Assembly (NCBI GenBank): GCA_900550955.1
Contig: URUF01000073.1
Coordinates: 1 to 8,176, forward strand
DNA length: 8,176 nucleotides
Source of the DNA: an uncultured Eubacteriales bacterium
Lineage (GTDB): Bacteria; Bacillota; Clostridia; Christensenellales; Aristaeellaceae
Direction of reading: 5' to 3'
Of the stretch, positions 1 through 5,412 are shown one piece after another. The notes under the pieces are model-generated. The model made no database searches. It was not told where the DNA came from and was given only the letters and a program-made list of their open reading frames with translations. Position 1 is the first letter of the stretch, and every line of letters starts with the position of its first letter. The position numbers and the translations under genes are program-made.

Positions 1-23
1 CCCCAACCGCCCACCCCCCCCCC

Positions 24-44
24 CTGCGCGCCATTGGCGCGCAG
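24..44. repeat. Perfect GC-rich hairpin downstream of sigH
   Basis: A 9-bp perfect inverted repeat, CTGCGCGCC and GGCGCGCAG, is separated by a 3-base loop (33-35). On the left it touches an 11-base C run (14-24). Read from the sigH strand this is a strong hairpin followed by a long G run, not a U run, so it does not fit the classical intrinsic-terminator pattern. It may still stall or protect the 3' end of the transcript. Confidence 0.6.
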
Positions 45-53
45 TCCGGGGGT

Positions 54-72
54 CCAGGGGGCCGCCCCCTGG
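54..72 (-). terminator. Hairpin abutting the sigH stop codon (possible terminator or transcript-end element)
   Basis: CCAGGGGG (54-61) pairs perfectly with CCCCCTGG (65-72) around a 3-base loop. The stem begins at the base directly after the sigH TAA (73-75). There is no U tract, so calling it a terminator is inference. With the second hairpin at 24-44 it fills the whole sequence left of sigH. Similar 'GGGTCCAGGGGG' hairpins are, from memory, dispersed intergenic elements in some GC-rich gut Clostridia, so it may equally be a member of a repeat family. Confidence 0.4.
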
Positions 73-819
73 TTAGTCGTCTTGGGCTTTGGCTTCTTCC
101 AGGAATTTTTCCATTTTGCGCTTTACGCGCTGGAGGGCGTTGTCGATGGATTTCACGTGGCGGCCCAGCTTGTCCGCAATCTCCTGATAGCTTTTCCCGT
201 CCAGGTAGGCGTTGAGCACGTCCTGCTCCAGGCCGCTGAGCACCTTGTCCACCTGATCGCGAAAGGAAACCAGGTTTTCGCGGCCAATAATCAGCTCCTC
301 GGGGTTCTGGGCGCGGCCCTCCACAATCACATCCATGAGGGTACGGTCGCTCTCCTCATCGTAGATGGGCTTGTTGAGGGATACGTAGCTGTTGAGGGGC
401 ACGTGCTTTTGGCGCGTGGCGGTTTTGATGGCTGTGATGATCTGCCGGGTGATGCATAGCTCCGCAAAGGCGCGAAAGCTGCTCAGGCGGTCGGCCTGGT
501 AATCGCGGATGGCCTTGAACAGGCCGATCATACCCTCCTGTACAATGTCCTCATGATCCGCGCCAATCAGGAAATAGCTGCGCGCCTTGGAACGCACAAA
601 ATTCTTGTATTTCCCCAGCAAAAACTCCACGGCTATGCTGTCGCCCTGCTGGGCAAGGGCCACGACCTGCTCGTCGGCCATGCCGTCAAAGCGCTTGTCC
701 AGCACGCTTTTCCAGGAGCTGTCCATATCCAGCCCGTCGCCGTCGCCAGTTTCGTCGCGGTCATAGTCCGCGGCCTCCTCGTCCACATCGGGCACGCGCC
801 CGTCCCTCGGTTCAGCCAT
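73..819 (-). CDS. sigH: RNA polymerase sigma-H factor (transition-state/sporulation)
   Basis: This is a sigma-70-family factor of the SigH/Spo0H group, which directs core RNA polymerase to transition-state and early sporulation genes. The 248-residue product carries region 2 with the hallmark HEDIVQEGMIGLFKAIRDY (about 89-107), the FAELCITRQIITAIKTATRQ stretch (118-137) and KHVPLNSYVSLNKPI. The C-terminal helix-turn-helix is GKSYQEIADKLGRHVKSIDN (208-227), followed by ALQRVKRK. These match Bacillus SigH nearly word for word from memory. The ATG at 819 is preferred over one at 870 because AGGTGAGG (825-832) lies 5 bases upstream, and the 870 start would overlap rae1. The first 34 residues form an acidic extension absent from the about 218-residue Bacillus protein. 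It is the last gene of the mrnC operon, 16 bases after rae1. The usual next genes (rpmG, secE, nusG) would lie beyond the left edge. Confidence 0.97.
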   Translation of the reverse strand: MAEPRDGRVPDVDEEAADYDRDETGDGDGLDMDSSWKSVLDKRFDGMADEQVVALAQQGDSIAVEFLLGKYKNFVRSKARSYFLIGADHEDIVQEGMIGLFKAIRDYQADRLSSFRAFAELCITRQIITAIKTATRQKHVPLNSYVSLNKPIYDEESDRTLMDVIVEGRAQNPEELIIGRENLVSFRDQVDKVLSGLEQDVLNAYLDGKSYQEIADKLGRHVKSIDNALQRVKRKMEKFLEEAKAQDD

Positions 820-824
820 GCTTT

Positions 825-832
825 CCTCACCT
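825..832 (-). promoter_or_regulatory. Ribosome binding site fixing the sigH start
   Basis: AGGTGAGG on the minus strand lies 5 bases upstream of the ATG at 819 and just after the rae1 stop (836-838). It supports the internal start over the longer open frame beginning at 870. Confidence 0.7.
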
Positions 833-835
833 GCC

Positions 836-1345
836 TTATTTTTGCCGTCTAAGCTTGTCCAATACGGCATATTGCTCCGCGCTCAGCGCCGAGGATAGGG
901 CCGTGCGCTGCTGTGCGGAGGGCGTTTGATGCCGCCCGCGCCCGCTGGAGCGCTCCCGGCCCAGCTCGCGCCATAATTCCCGCGCGCTCAGGCGCGTAGC
1001 GCCGCGGCCCAGGATGAGCGTTTGCTCCACGCCGTCGCTGGTGGCCACCCGCGCCTCGCGGTAGCGCGGCAATAGCTGGCACATGCGCTCAATGTAGTGG
1101 TCGGCCGTTTCGCCGTGGCGGGTGTACACAACGGTAAGCCCCGCGCGCTGTTCAACGCTGCGCATGGGCCGCTCGGCCTTGTAGCCGTCAAAAATCAGCC
1201 ATACCTCCTGCCCCGTGTAGCCCGCGTAATCCTCCAGCACGTGGATCAGGCGGTCGCGGCACTCATCCAGGGGCCAGGCGTTTTTTTCGGCCTCGGCCCA
1301 CGCGCCAATCACATTGTAGCCGTCCACATACAACAGCGGTTTCAT
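836..1345 (-). CDS. rae1: YacP-like NYN-domain ribonuclease (Rae1 family)
   Basis: This is a NYN/PIN-fold RNase of the YacP family. The Bacillus member, Rae1, is a ribosome-associated endoribonuclease that cuts mRNA in the A site. The 169-residue protein opens with LLYVDGYNVIGAW (4-16). It keeps the family's acidic pocket: D8, the D53 of IFDGYKAE, E79/D82 in HGETADHYIE, and D104 in ATSDGVEQ. The C-terminal part (about 117-169) is Arg-rich and matches the conserved basic tail that follows the NYN domain. The length is the usual one for the family. The start lies 3 bases after the rlmB stop (TGA, 3 bases, ATG) with no good Shine-Dalgarno, so translational coupling to rlmB is likely. Position between rlmB and sigH is the standard Firmicute context and adds support. 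Confidence 0.93.
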   Translation of the reverse strand: MKPLLYVDGYNVIGAWAEAEKNAWPLDECRDRLIHVLEDYAGYTGQEVWLIFDGYKAERPMRSVEQRAGLTVVYTRHGETADHYIERMCQLLPRYREARVATSDGVEQTLILGRGATRLSARELWRELGRERSSGRGRHQTPSAQQRTALSSALSAEQYAVLDKLRRQK

Positions 1346-1348
1346 GGC

Positions 1349-2551
1349 TCAGCGCGCGCGCATGGCGGCATAAAGCAACACGCCCGCCGCCACGCTGGCG
1401 TTCAGGCTGTCCAGCTTGCCGCGGATGGGCAGGCTCACGGTGCGGTCGCAGCAATCCAGCACGCGGCGGCTCACGCCCTCGCCCTCCGCGCCAATCACCA
1501 GCGCCAGCGCGCCGCTCATGTCCACGGCGGCATAGTCCTCGCCGCCCATATCGGCGGCATATACCCAGATGTTCTGGGCCTTGAGCTTTTCAATGGTGTT
1601 GGCCAGGTTTGTCACGCGCGCCACGGGCAGGTACTCCACCGCGCCCGCGCTCGCCTTCACCGCGGCGGGGGTCAGGCCTACGGCGCGGCGCTCCTGCACA
1701 ATCACGCCGTGCGCGCCCGCGCACTCCGCCGTGCGGATGATCGCGCCCAGATTGTGCGGGTCGGTCACGCCGTCCAACAGCACCAGAAAGGGCGCCTCGC
1801 CGCGCTGCTTTGCCAAGTCAAGCATCTTTTCCACGGTGCTGTATTGGTAAGCGGAGGCAAAGGCCAGCATGCCCTGATGGTTGCGGGTAATCGCGTCCAG
1901 GCGGGCGCGATCCACCTCCTGCACGGGGATGCGGCGCTCGCGCGCCATGCTTACGATCTCGCGCGCGGAGCCGCTCAGCTCGCCGCGCGCCACCAGCAGC
2001 TTTTCAATATCGCGGCCGCTCTTGAGCGCCTCGCGGATGGGGTTGCGGCCGCTGAGCAGGTTCTCGTTTGGCACGCTTTCCTCCTGCGCAGGCGCGGCAG
2101 GGGCCATGGGCGCGTCGTAGCGGTAGCGGTCGTACCCACGTTCCTCCTGCATGCGGGCGCGGCGCTGCTCGTCATAGGGGCGGGGCGCGGTATTGCCCCC
2201 GCGGCCGGTGTAACGCCCGGCAGCGCCGCTGGAAAAGCGGTAGCCGCCGCTTTTGTTTTCAAACCTGGGGGCGCTTTTGTCCACGGGCGCGCGCTCGCCG
2301 CGCGGGGCCTGGCGCACCGCGTTATCGCGGTAGCCGGCGGAACGCGCCTCCTCATGGCGGCGCTTGCCGTCTTTTTCATAGGGGCGGTTCTTCGCGCCCT
2401 GCGCGCCGCCCTGGTAGCGCCCTTCCCCGCCGCGGCCCTTCTGGCCGCCCTTGCGGTAGCCGGTCCCCTCGTCGTCAAAGCCGCCGCGCGCAATGGCCGC
2501 CGCGCGCTTCTCCTGCCGGGTTTTGCTCTTTACATCCTTGTAAAATGCCAT
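1349..2551 (-). CDS. rlmB: 23S rRNA (guanosine-2'-O-)-methyltransferase RlmB with a long Arg/Gly-rich N-terminal extension
   Basis: This is a SpoU/TrmH-family (SPOUT) methyltransferase that uses AdoMet to methylate the 2'-O of a conserved guanosine (G2251 in E. coli numbering) in 23S rRNA. The 400-residue product has three parts. Residues 1 to about 158 are a low-complexity, basic, Gly/Arg/Tyr-rich region. Residues 163-242 are the L30e-like substrate-binding domain, starting NENLLSGRNPIREAL and containing NHQG (224-227). Residues 254-400 are the knotted catalytic domain with motif 1 DPHNLGAIIRTAE (264-276), motif 2 VIGAEGEGVSR (352-362) and motif 3 IRGKLDSLNASVAAGVLLY (376-394). RlmB is usually about 240-250 residues, so the extra length is all N-terminal. 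AAGGAG (2560-2565), which overlaps the thyX stop codon, sits 8 bases before the ATG and supports the full-length start. Confidence 0.96.
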   Translation of the reverse strand: MAFYKDVKSKTRQEKRAAAIARGGFDDEGTGYRKGGQKGRGGEGRYQGGAQGAKNRPYEKDGKRRHEEARSAGYRDNAVRQAPRGERAPVDKSAPRFENKSGGYRFSSGAAGRYTGRGGNTAPRPYDEQRRARMQEERGYDRYRYDAPMAPAAPAQEESVPNENLLSGRNPIREALKSGRDIEKLLVARGELSGSAREIVSMARERRIPVQEVDRARLDAITRNHQGMLAFASAYQYSTVEKMLDLAKQRGEAPFLVLLDGVTDPHNLGAIIRTAECAGAHGVIVQERRAVGLTPAAVKASAGAVEYLPVARVTNLANTIEKLKAQNIWVYAADMGGEDYAAVDMSGALALVIGAEGEGVSRRVLDCCDRTVSLPIRGKLDSLNASVAAGVLLYAAMRAR

Positions 2552-2559
2552 CGTTGCTT

Positions 2560-2565
2560 CTCCTT
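2560..2565 (-). promoter_or_regulatory. Strong ribosome binding site of rlmB overlapping the thyX stop
   Basis: AAGGAG at the ideal 8-base distance from the ATG at 2551 shares bases with the thyX TAA (2564-2566), so thyX and rlmB are likely translationally coupled. It argues that the unusual RlmB N-terminal extension is really translated. Confidence 0.75.
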
Positions 2566-3307
2566 ATTCCAGCCCTTCCGCTTTTAAAAAGGCCTTTCTA
2601 GCTTCCTGAATTTCCTTTTGTTTTCCGCAGCTCTTTTTGCCCTCCGGGCACGCCCCCCGCAGGCAGCCCGGCCCCGCGTCGCGAAACAGCGCCGGGGCTG
2701 CGCGGCAGCATTCCTCAAACATGCGCCCCGCCAACGCGCGGATTTCCCACTGCGCGCGGCTGCACATGCGCAGCGCAAAGAAGTGCCTGAGCTCGCGCGC
2801 GTTCATGGTCATCAGCACGCGGGTTTCGCAGGCGTTGGGCAGCACAAAGCGGGCGTCCTCGTTGCTGCTTTCGCCCGCGTCGCCCAGGCGCTTTTGCCAG
2901 GCCTCGTACCAGGCCTGCATCTGCGCCATCTGGCCCTCGTATTCCGCAACGGCCTGCGCCCCCAACGCGCGAATCGCCGGGGGAATGATATAGCCAAAGC
3001 CCTGCGCATAGCTTACATACCGCTGGCTTTGCACGCTGAAGCTGGCGATGCGGTGCCGGGTGAGCTGCGCCAGCAGCACGCGGCTTACGCCCTCGGCCAG
3101 GAAGGTAAAGCTGGCATGCTCCAGCACGCTTTCGTGCCCCATGCCCATCACGCGCTCCACAAAGGCCCGCTGGTCCTTTTCGCTCACCAATTTGAGCAGC
3201 TCGTCCACATTGCCGCCAGCATAGCAAAGCCGTGCGCCCAGGGCGGTAAGCGCCTCGGGCTCCAGGGTGTGGCGCACCAGCGTCACGCGCAGGGTACGTT
3301 CCGGCAT
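2564..3307 (-). CDS. thyX: FAD-dependent thymidylate synthase ThyX
   Basis: This enzyme makes dTMP from dUMP using methylene-tetrahydrofolate, NADPH and FAD. It replaces or accompanies ThyA. The 247-residue product carries the diagnostic ThyX motif RHRIASFSVQSQRY (84-97, pattern RHR-x2-S-x4-S-x-RY). It also has GHESVLEHASFTF (57-69) and NARELRHFFALRMC (169-182), where conserved Arg/His residues bind dUMP and FAD. The ATG at 3307 is chosen over 3322 because GGAGG (3316-3320) lies 8 bases ahead of it, while nothing similar precedes 3322. The C-terminal tail holds Cys at 205, 215, 220 and 227 in a CLRGACPEGKKSCGK context, an extension I recall from other clostridial ThyX proteins. It sits between mrnC and rlmB in the operon, an arrangement I believe is common in Clostridia. 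Confidence 0.97.
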   Translation of the reverse strand: MPERTLRVTLVRHTLEPEALTALGARLCYAGGNVDELLKLVSEKDQRAFVERVMGMGHESVLEHASFTFLAEGVSRVLLAQLTRHRIASFSVQSQRYVSYAQGFGYIIPPAIRALGAQAVAEYEGQMAQMQAWYEAWQKRLGDAGESSNEDARFVLPNACETRVLMTMNARELRHFFALRMCSRAQWEIRALAGRMFEECCRAAPALFRDAGPGCLRGACPEGKKSCGKQKEIQEARKAFLKAEGLE

Positions 3308-3315
3308 GCAACCAG

Positions 3316-3320
3316 CCTCC
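3316..3320 (-). promoter_or_regulatory. Ribosome binding site fixing the thyX start
   Basis: GGAGG on the minus strand lies 8 bases before the ATG at 3307. This places the start five codons inside the longest open frame. Confidence 0.7.
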
Positions 3321-3343
3321 ATTCAATGGCTTAACATCTTATT

Positions 3344-3739
3344 TTAAGGGATAGCCGCCCCAATGTCAAACAATTCCCTTGCCCTTTCCTCCCGCCCGGT
3401 CAGGTAGAGGTAGCCCATAAGCGCCTCAAGCCCCGTGGCGCGGCTGTACGCCACGGGATCCTGGTTTTTGGGCGCGTTATGGCGGGCATGGGCATTGCAG
3501 CCGCGCCGGAAGATTTCCGCCTCCTCCGGCGTAAGAAGCCCTTCTACGCGCGCGGCGGCCAGGGCCTGGGCCCCGGCGTTCACCTGCGCCACGGCCTGGC
3601 GGTGCAGGGCGTTCACCTGCGCGCGGCTTTCCAAAAGCCGCCGCCGGGTGAACAAATCCCACACGGTATCGCCCAGAAAGGCCAGGGCGAGCGGATTTTT
3701 CAGCTTTGCCTCCTGAAGGGATAAAGGGGTCTGCGGCAT
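3344..3739 (-). CDS. mrnC: Mini-ribonuclease III (MrnC)
   Basis: This is an RNase III catalytic domain without a double-stranded-RNA-binding domain. The Bacillus enzyme trims the 5' and 3' ends of 23S rRNA precursor. The 131-residue product shows NPLALAFLGDTVWDLFTRR (15-33) with the metal-binding Asp24 and Asp28, and GLEALMGYLYLTG (103-115) with the second acidic motif (Glu105). VNALHRQAVAQVNAGAQA (42-59) and the PKN of 90-92 are also family features. The usual RGRN loop reads RGCN here (79-82). The ATG at 3739 is preferred over 3808 because the 3808 start would lie upstream of the predicted transcription start. Its Shine-Dalgarno is weak (GGGGC). It is the first gene of the operon that ends with sigH. 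cysS, usually its upstream neighbour, is absent here. Confidence 0.95.
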   Translation of the reverse strand: MPQTPLSLQEAKLKNPLALAFLGDTVWDLFTRRRLLESRAQVNALHRQAVAQVNAGAQALAAARVEGLLTPEEAEIFRRGCNAHARHNAPKNQDPVAYSRATGLEALMGYLYLTGREERARELFDIGAAIP

Positions 3740-3781
3740 GGGCGTGCCCCGCTTTCGTATGGTTTGGGTAAATCCCTGTGT

Positions 3782-3810
3782 ATGATAGCACGCAAAGGCC
3801 CGCGGCACAA
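3782..3810 (-). promoter_or_regulatory. Extended -10 sigma-A-type promoter of the mrnC-thyX-rlmB-rae1-sigH operon
   Basis: The minus strand carries -35 TTGTGC (3805-3810), a 17-base spacer, and -10 TATCAT (3782-3787) preceded by TGC, an extended -10 element. It sits in the 78-base gap between cwlD and mrnC, with a predicted start near 3775. That leaves a leader of about 35 bases before the mrnC ATG at 3739. The promoter means sigH need not depend on transcription from cwlD. Confidence 0.6.
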
Positions 3811-3817
3811 GCGCGGT

Positions 3818-4585
3818 TTAGCTTCCTTGCTCCACGCGCCGCTTAAGCTTTTGGTATTCCTCCAGCCCGTCGGCAACCGCCAGGGCGATCCGCCGCTGGT
3901 ACGCAGGGCTTAGCAGCAGCTTTTCCTCCGCGGCGTTGCTTAAAAAGCCGCATTCCACCAGCGCCGAAGGCAGCTTGCCGCGCAGCACATAATAATCCCC
4001 CGCCATGGCCACGCGCCGCTTGGGCGGGTCAAGGCCCTCAAGCATGGCCTGCTGAAGCGCGCCCGCCAAAAGCCGCCCCTCGTCGGCCCCGCGCTGGTAA
4101 AACACCTGCGGGCCGCTTTCCTTGCGGCTGCGGTATTCGTTCATGTGGATGCTCAAAAGCACATCCGCCCCCGCTTCCTCGGCGATATCCCTGCGCTTTT
4201 GCAAATCCTCCCGCTTGCGGGCCTTGGTGGCTGTATCGCCCTCGGCCAGGCACACATCCTCCCGCCGGGTGAGCACCACCTCCGCGCCCCGCTGCGCAAG
4301 CGCCTTTTCTATCTCCAGCGCAATCTGCAAGGTAATCTCCTTTTCCCACAGGCCGCTGTCGTGCGCCCGCGCGCCGCCGTCATAGCCGCCATGGCCGGGA
4401 TCCAGCGCCACGGTCATGCCCGCAAGGATTTTCTCCGCCTGGCCGCCGGTGTAAGCCGCCGTTTCCCGGCCTGGGGCGCCGCCGCTCATGAGCATCCCGC
4501 CGGCCGCTGCCAGCAGCATTAGCAGCGCATAGGCCCGCCAGCGTTCCCTCCGTTTTGTTACAAAAGCATGTACCGTTTCTTTCAT
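3818..4585 (-). CDS. cwlD: N-acetylmuramoyl-L-alanine amidase, CwlD-like
   Basis: This is a zinc-dependent Amidase_3 enzyme that cuts the bond between N-acetylmuramic acid and L-alanine. CwlD makes muramic-delta-lactam in the spore cortex, the mark recognised by germination lytic enzymes. The 255-residue product has a single N-terminal membrane segment or uncleaved signal (about 17-35) after a basic start, then a catalytic domain from about 57. That domain shows LDPGHGGYDGG (61-71, zinc His65), GLWEKEITL (78-86, Glu81 as zinc ligand), LSIHMNE (144-150, zinc His147) and ALVECGFLSN (208-217, catalytic Glu211). There are no cell-wall-binding repeats, and size and plan match CwlD rather than vegetative autolysins. 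The ATG at 4585 has GGGAGG 7 bases upstream (4593-4598), and the longer frame from 4636 would start upstream of the predicted promoter. A general Amidase_3 role cannot be excluded. Confidence 0.88.
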   Translation of the reverse strand: MKETVHAFVTKRRERWRAYALLMLLAAAGGMLMSGGAPGRETAAYTGGQAEKILAGMTVALDPGHGGYDGGARAHDSGLWEKEITLQIALEIEKALAQRGAEVVLTRREDVCLAEGDTATKARKREDLQKRRDIAEEAGADVLLSIHMNEYRSRKESGPQVFYQRGADEGRLLAGALQQAMLEGLDPPKRRVAMAGDYYVLRGKLPSALVECGFLSNAAEEKLLLSPAYQRRIALAVADGLEEYQKLKRRVEQGS

Positions 4586-4614
4586 GCATGCGCCTCCCCC
4601 TTGTTTGTCCGGGA

Positions 4615-4643
4615 AGGGTATGCCTGTTCCAGCCAAAATAGAA
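4615..4643 (-). promoter_or_regulatory. Possible sigma-E-like promoter of cwlD
   Basis: CATACCCT (4615-4622) resembles the sigma-E -10 consensus CATACAnT. TTCTATT (4637-4643), 14 bases upstream, fits the -35 element (KMATATT) at 5 of 7 positions. The predicted start near 4607 leaves a short leader before the cwlD ATG at 4585. In Bacillus cwlD is expressed by sporulation sigma factors, which is why the match is taken seriously. The -35 fit is only moderate. Confidence 0.35.
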
Positions 4644-4651
4644 CCAAATCG

Positions 4652-4668
4652 TACAGCTTAGCGCTGTA
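4652..4668. repeat. Inverted repeat upstream of cwlD
   Basis: TACAGC and GCTGTA flank a 5-base spacer. The repeat lies just upstream of the possible cwlD promoter, where a transcription-factor operator could sit. The half-site does not match an operator I recognise. Confidence 0.3.
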
Positions 4669-4729
4669 ACACAATGTTCTATAACAATTTCCAATTCCAG
4701 TATTTATCTGGCGTTGCGCGCCAAGGCTT

Positions 4730-5040
4730 TTTTCCACATCCCAGCCGCCTCCCGCGGCGTTGCCTTATGAATACCCTATGCATGCCTGCATAGACAAATG
4801 ATAAGATTTCCACACTTTCCACATTGTTTTCCACAGAAAAGATGCTTTTTTCGCCTTCTTTTGCCCATTTATGTGGAAAACTCGCCTGTGCATTTCTTGC
4901 TGCATACGCGTTTTTCCACATATGGCCTTTCTATGGAAAAGCGTCCCCGTTCTTCGAAAAAATTGTGGAAAACTTGTGGAGAAAGCATTTCGTTTTTTTG
5001 CTTTTTCAAACGATTTTATTACAATTTCTTATAAAATATT
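4730..5040. other. DnaA-box-like cluster with adjacent AT-rich tract (possible replication origin or DnaA-binding locus)
   Basis: This lies in the 443-base gap between cwlD and the DUF4363 gene and holds no convincing gene. Five exact copies of TTTTCCACA occur at 4730-4738 (+), 4827-4835 (+), 4872-4880 (-), 4912-4920 (+) and 4964-4972 (-). Four copies with one mismatch are at 4806-4814 (+), 4815-4823 (+), 4932-4940 (-) and 4975-4983 (-). TTTTCCACA differs by one base from the general DnaA box TTATCCACA and, from memory, is the box used at cyanobacterial origins. Next to the last boxes, 4981-5040 has 12 G/C in 60 bases (20%) in an otherwise GC-rich window, as expected of an unwinding element. 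No dnaA or dnaN is in the window, and genes on both sides run the same way, so a regulatory DnaA-box cluster is as likely as oriC. Confidence 0.55.
4776..4793. repeat. Perfect 7-bp inverted repeat within the box cluster
   Basis: CTATGCA and TGCATAG flank a 4-base spacer. There is no U tract on either side, so a terminator is unlikely. It lies between the first box (4730) and the triple box (4806-4835) and could be a protein-binding palindrome. Confidence 0.35.
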
Positions 5041-5412
5041 TTCCAGTGCGGCAAAATCGCTGGAGGCCACATCTCCTAAGGCGTCCATCACGCGGTCCAG
5101 CGCGCGCAGCGCCTCGTCCTGCCAGCGCTGTTCCAGCGCGGTGGACAGCTCCAGCATGGCCGTGTTCACAGCCCGCGTATGATGATGGCTGATCAGGCAG
5201 TTGAGCCATTTTGCGTCATGCTGCCAGCGCGCGTGCAGATAGGCCTGCTCCCGCGCCGCCATATCCAGGTTGCCCTGCTCAAGCGCCTCGCGCACCACGC
5301 CAAAGGAATCCATATAGCCGCGCGCCGTGTTGCGCTGGCTCAAATCCAGCCACACGCTCAGGCCCACGCTCAAAACCGTAAGCGTTATAATCAAAACGAC
5401 CGCCCGCCGCAT
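5029..5412 (-). CDS. DUF4363 family membrane-anchored protein
   Basis: This is a 127-residue protein of unknown function. A basic start (MRR) and one hydrophobic segment (about 4-20) suggest an anchor or signal. The rest is a helical, soluble domain rich in Ala, Leu, Glu and Gln, probably outside the membrane, with an ELST.LEQRWQDEALRALDRVM-like helix pattern in its second half. Size, single N-terminal helix and position directly after a DUF421 gene match DUF4363 proteins of Clostridia as I remember them. The upstream stop and this start are interlocked (TGATG). A GTG one codon earlier (5415) is also possible, with GAGGTG upstream serving either. Coupled translation with the DUF421 gene implies a shared role. 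As the last gene of a probable forespore operon, it may act in the spore membrane. Confidence 0.75.
   Translation of the reverse strand: MRRAVVLIITLTVLSVGLSVWLDLSQRNTARGYMDSFGVVREALEQGNLDMAAREQAYLHARWQHDAKWLNCLISHHHTRAVNTAMLELSTALEQRWQDEALRALDRVMDALGDVASSDFAALENIL

Noticed and set aside
34..459. 141-residue plus-strand open frame over sigH
   Set aside because: It is antisense to conserved sigH coding sequence, and no ribosome binding site or domain was seen.
820..870. Separate sigma-A promoter just ahead of sigH
   Set aside because: A TTGGAC-like -35 has no acceptable -10 at the right distance and would place the start on top of the ribosome binding site.
1097..2587. 496-residue plus-strand open frame
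   Set aside because: It is antisense to rae1 and rlmB, both well supported. The product is an Ala/His/Arg-rich shadow without a domain.
3740..3808. Longer mrnC start at 3808
   Set aside because: It lies upstream of the predicted transcription start, and the added residues do not resemble the MrnC N terminus.
4709..4733. Short hairpin (TGGCG/CGCCA) followed by a T run on the plus strand, like a terminator
   Set aside because: The stem is only 5 bp and no plus-strand gene ends nearby. The T run is also part of the first TTTTCCACA box.
4679..4921. 80-residue minus-strand open frame in the box region
   Set aside because: It runs through several TTTTCCACA copies, has no recognised domain, and looks like chance in the gap.
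4730..4983. Repeats considered as a CRISPR array
   Set aside because: The units are 9 bases long, unevenly spaced and in both orientations, with no regular spacers.
4798..5034. 78-residue plus-strand open frame in the box region
   Set aside because: Its repeated FPH-type residues are just translated boxes, and no convincing ribosome binding site precedes it.
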